Below are positions 59,850 to 64,000 of a stretch of DNA of 64,000 nt, one piece after another. Within the stretch, counting starts at the first letter, position 1. Each line of letters starts with the position of its first letter. The position numbers and the translations under genes were made by a program. The notes below the pieces were generated by a model that saw nothing but the letters and a program-made list of their open reading frames with translations, was not told where the DNA came from and ran no database searches. This stretch comes from Actinomycetota bacterium (GTDB taxonomy: Bacteria; Actinomycetota; CADDZG01; WHSQ01): positions 75,386 through 139,385 of the forward strand of contig JAUJNI010000002.1 of NCBI GenBank assembly GCA_030446465.1, read 5' to 3'.

Positions 59850-62627
59850 ATGCTTGAGAGCTTTCTTGCGGTCTCTCTTCACTTCACCGTCGAATTCTTG
59901 GGCTTTCTTGCGACCGCCGGTGGAGCCGTCCTGGTCATCTCTCGCCCGGACTTCATTCCCGGCCCCCAGACCAATCGGATGGTCGCGGGCGCGGGTCTGG
60001 CGGCGCTTGCGATAGGCCAGCTCCTACACGGTGGAGCATTCATCGTCGGCGACGGGGCAGAGGTTGTGGCCGCGCTGTGGACGGTGGGCTTCATTCTGCT
60101 CTTGACAGGCGTATCGGGAGCCCTGCGACCCGGCGCGAACATCGTCGTAGGGGGATTGAACTTCAAAGCGCCCCTGTTGTTCATCCCTGCCGTCGCCGCC
60201 CTGATGTTGTCCGTCGGCGCCCTGTTCAAGGGCCTGAGGAGCGGCCCCAGGAGCCTGGTTCGTCTGGGGGCTGCCTCTTTCTTCCTTGCTGCATTCGAGG
60301 TCCTCACGGCCCTCGATCCGAGTACGGACTTCGGCACCGGCCCCCAGAGTGTTCAGGTCTACGGAGCCCACGTCGCGAAGCTCTTGGGCTTCTTTGTCTT
60401 GGGCTCTTGGCTGTGGACCGGCGTTCGCTCGACGATCAGGGGCCGTTTCGTTGCAGCGTTCGCGACGCTCTTGGTAGCGGTGGTGCTTGCCCTCTCTACT
60501 GCTCTGACGGGCGTCATCTCGGCGAACGTGGCAAACGCCCAGCTCCAAGACGTCGGCGACGAGCTCGACTCTGCGGTTTCGGACATCAAGCGTCAGACCA
60601 ACGACTTGATCCGAGGCACCGGGCAGATTGCGACTCTGTCCGAGGTCCGAGCCGGCATCGCCCGGCAGGCACGGGCTTCTCGTCTGGTTCGATTCATCGG
60701 AGAGCTTGACTTCTATTCGGTTGACTTCGTCGCCGTTCTCGACCAACGCGGAAGGCTGCTGGCATCTTCATCGGCGGGCCCGCGCGTAGAGCGACGGGGT
60801 GGAGAGACCGAACCAACCAAGCTGTCGCGCGCCGACGTCGTGAGCATCCTGGGCTCACCCGTGATAGCCGAGGACCTGCTCCAGGGCCAACGTCCCAGCG
60901 CCAGCCTCGACGTCATACCAGGCAGCAACATCATCACGATCCTGGCGGGCGTCCCGGTTCGAAACCCTGCGGGCACAAAGATTGCGGGCTTTTTGGTAAC
61001 TGCCAGGTACGTGGACCAGCTCACTGTGGAGAACGTGGCGGAGCTCGCCCGGCCGGCGCGGGTGTCAATAGTCGTCAACCGCAAGATTGTCGGCTCGACG
61101 CTTCCCACGGATGTCACGACGGCCGAGCTCATTCCTTCGTCGATTCAAGAGGATCTCGCGGCCGGGCGCGAGGTCAGTCTTCAGCAAAGCATCGGAGGGA
61201 GATCTTTCTTCAGCGCATTCGCACCACTCGAGAATGCGAGAGGTGTGACGACGAACGCCACCTTGGTCCTGGCTGCGCCGGCCTCCTTCGTGGCGACTAC
61301 CCGTGATGCAGTCATACGGATTCTCTTTCTGGTTGCTCTTGTCGCGGGCTTCGTCGTTCTTGTCCTTGCGTGGGTCTCCGGGCGAAGGATCAGCCGGCCC
61401 ATCCAGCAACTGACGGTGGCGGCAAGCGCAGTCCGGGAAGGTGATCTGTCCGTCACCGCTCCCGTGCGAGGCGACGACGAGGTCGGTCAACTCGGCGAGA
61501 CCTTCAACGACATGACTGCTGCGCTCCAGCGCCAAACCTCCGCTTTGCGAGAGGCCGCTCGTGACGAGCACCACTTGAGAGAGCGAATCGAAAAGATCAT
61601 CCAATCGATGGCGGATGGCCTGGTGGCCGTGGACTCGGACAGAAACGTCCTTGCGTTCAACGCCGAAGCAGAGGTGATGACGGGGCTGGAGTCGGCAGAC
61701 GCAATCGGAAGACCCATCGATGAAGTGATCATGGCGCGCGACCTTCAGGGCGAGCCCGTCGAGCTACCGATCTTCGACCTTGCCGAGGGTTCCATGGCGG
61801 GCATCTTTCTGGAGCGCGCCAGCGGGGAGCCGGTGCCGATCTCATCGACCAGCGCCATTCTGCGAGACGAAAACGGTGATGTGGCCGGGGGCGTGGCCGT
61901 CTTGCGAGACATGACTCGCGAGCGCGAGATCGACAGGATGAAATCAGACTTCCTGGCGAACATCTCCCATGAGCTGCGCACACCGCTGACGCCCATCAAG
62001 GGGTATGCGGAGATCCTCGGCACCAGGGACGTGCCTCCGGAAAAGTCCAAGAGGTTCGCACGAGGCATCCTTCAATCAACGGAGCGCCTCGAGCGGATCG
62101 TAGCCCTGCTGGTCGACTTCACCGCCCTCGAGGCGGGGCGGCTGGCCCCCACTGCGACCCCCATAGACGTCAAGTCGATGGTCGAAGAGTTGACAAGCGA
62201 GTGGCAGGAGCGCGCTCCCAACCATCACGTCGAGCTGGACGTGAAGAAGAGACTCCCCAAGGTGATGGGTGACCCGCGCCTGCTCAGGCGGTCGCTCGAA
62301 GAGATCCTCGACAACGCGGTGAAGTTCTCTCCCTCAGGGGGGACCATCACGGTGCAGGCCAGAGGGTCGGGGCTGAACGGCCACAAGCGTCTAGTGGAGC
62401 TGACCGTGTCGGACGAGGGCATAGGCATCCCGGAGGAGGACCTCCCGAACGTCTTCTCGGACTTCCACCAACTCGATCCCTCGGAGACGCGCGCTTTTGG
62501 GGGACTGGGTCTTGGTCTTGCCTTCGTTCGCCGGATAATCGAGGCGCACGACGGCACGGTCGAGGTGGCCAGCGAGCAAGATCGCGGCACGCGTTTCACC
62601 ATAAAGATCCCGGCCGCATCAGGCTAG
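59850..62627 (+). CDS. Sensor histidine kinase with membrane N-terminus, extracellular sensor, HAMP and PAS
   Basis: A 925-residue kinase. About six TM helices fill residues 1-195, a seventh is at 200-222, an extracytoplasmic Cache-like sensor domain spans 225-480 and a further TM is near 485-505. HAMP follows (GRRISRPIQQLTVAASAVRE to 560), then a PAS domain (IIQSMADGLVAVDSDRNVLA, about 585-690) and HisKA with His707 in SHELRTPLTPIKGY. HATPase motifs are LDNAVKFSPSGG, DEGIGIPEEDLPN and GGLGLGLAF. All catalytic residues are intact. No cognate response regulator is adjacent. Confidence 0.93.
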   Translation: MLESFLAVSLHFTVEFLGFLATAGGAVLVISRPDFIPGPQTNRMVAGAGLAALAIGQLLHGGAFIVGDGAEVVAALWTVGFILLLTGVSGALRPGANIVVGGLNFKAPLLFIPAVAALMLSVGALFKGLRSGPRSLVRLGAASFFLAAFEVLTALDPSTDFGTGPQSVQVYGAHVAKLLGFFVLGSWLWTGVRSTIRGRFVAAFATLLVAVVLALSTALTGVISANVANAQLQDVGDELDSAVSDIKRQTNDLIRGTGQIATLSEVRAGIARQARASRLVRFIGELDFYSVDFVAVLDQRGRLLASSSAGPRVERRGGETEPTKLSRADVVSILGSPVIAEDLLQGQRPSASLDVIPGSNIITILAGVPVRNPAGTKIAGFLVTARYVDQLTVENVAELARPARVSIVVNRKIVGSTLPTDVTTAELIPSSIQEDLAAGREVSLQQSIGGRSFFSAFAPLENARGVTTNATLVLAAPASFVATTRDAVIRILFLVALVAGFVVLVLAWVSGRRISRPIQQLTVAASAVREGDLSVTAPVRGDDEVGQLGETFNDMTAALQRQTSALREAARDEHHLRERIEKIIQSMADGLVAVDSDRNVLAFNAEAEVMTGLESADAIGRPIDEVIMARDLQGEPVELPIFDLAEGSMAGIFLERASGEPVPISSTSAILRDENGDVAGGVAVLRDMTREREIDRMKSDFLANISHELRTPLTPIKGYAEILGTRDVPPEKSKRFARGILQSTERLERIVALLVDFTALEAGRLAPTATPIDVKSMVEELTSEWQERAPNHHVELDVKKRLPKVMGDPRLLRRSLEEILDNAVKFSPSGGTITVQARGSGLNGHKRLVELTVSDEGIGIPEEDLPNVFSDFHQLDPSETRAFGGLGLGLAFVRRIIEAHDGTVEVASEQDRGTRFTIKIPAASG

Positions 62628-62690
62628 GATGCCGTGGTGGCAGCTCAGGGCGGCATTCAAGCCCTTCGAGGAACTCGTCGAAAAGAACAT

Positions 62691-64000
62691 ATGAGACGGC
62701 TCATCATTATCTGCCTGCTGTTGAGCCTGCTTGGTGCAGCCGCCGTCACCTACTGGTCCGTCGCAGACGATCCAACCCTGAGCGACATGGAGCTCCTGAG
62801 GCTTGCAGGCACGGTCGAGGTTGTTCGAGGCGGCGAGACGATAGAGGTCGGCGACAAGCTCGGGATTAAGCCCGGGGACCAGATCGCAACCTATGGAGAC
62901 GAGAGCGGAGCCAGGCTGCGCCTCCAAGGCGACAGGGAGATCGAGCTCGGGGCAGACAGCGGGCTGACCGTTACGGGCGCCACCGCCGTGACGGGACGGG
63001 CGGGGTCGTTCCTCGCCGACGCAGGTGAGCCGACCACCGTTGCTTTCGGGGATGTGGAAGCGTCCACGTCAGACGGGCTCTTCAGAGTCGACGTCGGATA
63101 TGGCTCAGCGCGCGCCGGCGTGTACCAGGGGTCGGCAACCCTAAGCGCCCCCGAGCAAGCCGACACTGAGGTCCACCCGCTTTTTCAGGCATCTGTCGCA
63201 GGGACCTTCGTCTCTTCGCCGGGACCCCTCAAGGTGAGTGCAAGCGATCCATGGGACCTCATTCATGTCGCAGACGTGCTCGAGCTCGACGAGCAACTGG
63301 AGCGGTTGGGGCGCGGCCTCGACACTCAGCTCGGGAAGGATCGACCCGGTCTTCCCTACTTTGCCGCATTGGCAGAAAGACCAAGAGTCGGATTCATCCG
63401 GAACTACCTGAACAGATCGGTGCCCGACCTACTGATTGGTGTGTCCATAGCCGACAGCACGCCGTCATCGTTCGAGCGCACCTTCGAGAGAGCGTTCAGC
63501 CTCTTTGACGAGGGAGGGCAGTGGGGCGTCGTGGCCGCGATCCTCGGGGCTCGAGAAGGGCCCTTGGTCACCCAGCTGAAAGACGTGATCCTGTCGACCC
63601 GCGTCGCTCTCGGCGGGAATCGGCTGAGGTTCACCGTTGCAGCCGGAGACGTGGGGGGCCGAGGCAAGGGCGAGGGCCGTCGTGGCGGCTCCGGCGGCTC
63701 GTCGACCGGAGGGAACCGGACCGCCGGCGATGACTCGAGCACCGAGGGCTCCACCGGGCCGGTTACCGGCAGTGTCGACAATCCACCCTCGTCGAGCGGA
63801 GGCACCAGCACCGGAGGAGGAACCGGCAGCGACGGCGGAGCCACAGGGGGATCAACAGGGGGATCAACAGGGGGCGCAACCGGCGGCGGTGGCGACGGTG
63901 GCGGTGGCGATGGCCGCGGGACAAGCGGTGGTGGCGACGGTGGCGGTGGCGATGGCCGCGGGACAAGCGGTGGTGGCGACGGTGGCGGTGGCGATGGCGG
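62691..64000 (+). CDS. FecR-domain secreted protein with glycine-rich repeats, 3' partial
   Basis: The reading frame from ATG 62691 is open to the end of the window (at least 436 residues). A signal anchor (LIIICLLLSLLGAAAVTYWS) is followed by a FecR-like beta-helix start (GTVEVVRGGETIEVGDKLGI, KPGDQIATYGDES), a mixed middle region to about residue 320, and a Gly/Ser/Thr tail with exact tandem repeats. It starts 63 nt after the histidine kinase and could be its sensed or controlled partner. A sortase or envelope-polymer role is possible but not shown. Confidence 0.8.
   Translation, partial: MRRLIIICLLLSLLGAAAVTYWSVADDPTLSDMELLRLAGTVEVVRGGETIEVGDKLGIKPGDQIATYGDESGARLRLQGDREIELGADSGLTVTGATAVTGRAGSFLADAGEPTTVAFGDVEASTSDGLFRVDVGYGSARAGVYQGSATLSAPEQADTEVHPLFQASVAGTFVSSPGPLKVSASDPWDLIHVADVLELDEQLERLGRGLDTQLGKDRPGLPYFAALAERPRVGFIRNYLNRSVPDLLIGVSIADSTPSSFERTFERAFSLFDEGGQWGVVAAILGAREGPLVTQLKDVILSTRVALGGNRLRFTVAAGDVGGRGKGEGRRGGSGGSSTGGNRTAGDDSSTEGSTGPVTGSVDNPPSSSGGTSTGGGTGSDGGATGGSTGGSTGGATGGGGDGGGGDGRGTSGGGDGGGGDGRGTSGGGDGGGGDG
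63894..64000. repeat. 42-nt tandem repeats in the FecR-domain gene
   Basis: The 42-nt unit coding for DGGGGDGRGTSGGG starts at 63894, 63936 and 63978, the copies seen being identical. The array continues past the window. Confidence 0.85.

Noticed and set aside
1..64000. tRNA or rRNA genes
   Set aside because: I scanned for GGTTCGAATC-type T-loops with flanking acceptor stems and for conserved rRNA blocks. The few TTCGA matches fall inside coding genes without a cloverleaf.

Overview
The window is GC-rich, gene-dense DNA that looks like a deep-branching member of the Actinomycetota, probably uncultured. The lineage is inferred from a WhiB-type Fe-S protein, a mycobacterial-type 7Fe ferredoxin, an F420-type luciferase-like oxidoreductase, a DUF2342 protein, a CGHC mycoredoxin-like protein, and many starts that look leaderless (a TANNNT box 6-7 nt before ATG/GTG). 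I cannot place it to class.

Layout. 1-2.5 kb: end of a metal ABC transporter whose two permeases both carry winged-helix-like tails. 2.6-12 kb: central carbon and lipoate block (dihydrolipoamide dehydrogenase, pyruvate kinase, E2 acyltransferase, lipB, E1 alpha, E1 beta, lipA), in which lipoate-dependent enzyme subunits and both lipoate-making enzymes lie together. 12-19 kb: secreted proteins, a short-chain dehydrogenase, 7Fe ferredoxin and the ferredoxin-dependent 2-oxoacid oxidoreductase korAB. 19-30 kb: acetolactate-synthase-like enzyme, methyltransferase, PHP phosphoesterase, glgC, tldD/tldE, an Fe-S carrier, and a TPP riboswitch in front of a cytX-type permease. 30-38 kb: a whiB-like gene and a Lys/Ser/Thr repeat DNA-binding-like gene (both frame-disrupted), a formiminotransferase, a PucR-type regulator, a phosphodiesterase, a CitE-type lyase and an acyl-CoA dehydrogenase.

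38-46.6 kb is the main accessory island, read right to left. It holds a 1.5-kilo-residue Rhs/YD-repeat protein with a variable C-terminal tip and a small two-TM protein behind it, then a nested insertion-sequence scar, another small two-TM protein, and an orphan Rhs module with a different tip followed by its own two-TM protein. This is the architecture of a polymorphic toxin locus with orphan tips and immunity genes. 50-52.4 kb is a second accessory block, a putative restriction-modification operon whose methyltransferase has a nuclease-like C-terminal extension.

46.9-50 and 52.7-64 kb return to housekeeping-like genes: CBS protein, LLM oxidoreductase, a TatA with a zinc ribbon, alcohol dehydrogenase, a CGHC redox protein, a rhodanese-ThiF fusion, phosphodiesterase, DUF2342 protein, epimerase, MreB, a PDZ-Lon-type protease, a large sensor histidine kinase and the start of a FecR-domain secreted protein with glycine-rich repeats.

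The most striking single signal is in the rhodanese-ThiF gene. An in-frame TGA replaces exactly the conserved reactive cysteine, the frame continues to a complete C-terminus, and a 7-bp hairpin with a G in the loop begins 13 nt later. This is a selenocysteine candidate. Against it, several other genes (pyk, whiB, the Lys/Ser/Thr repeat gene, the restriction endonuclease, the Rhs leader) carry single indels, often in GCGC runs, so sequence error or decay must be kept in mind throughout.
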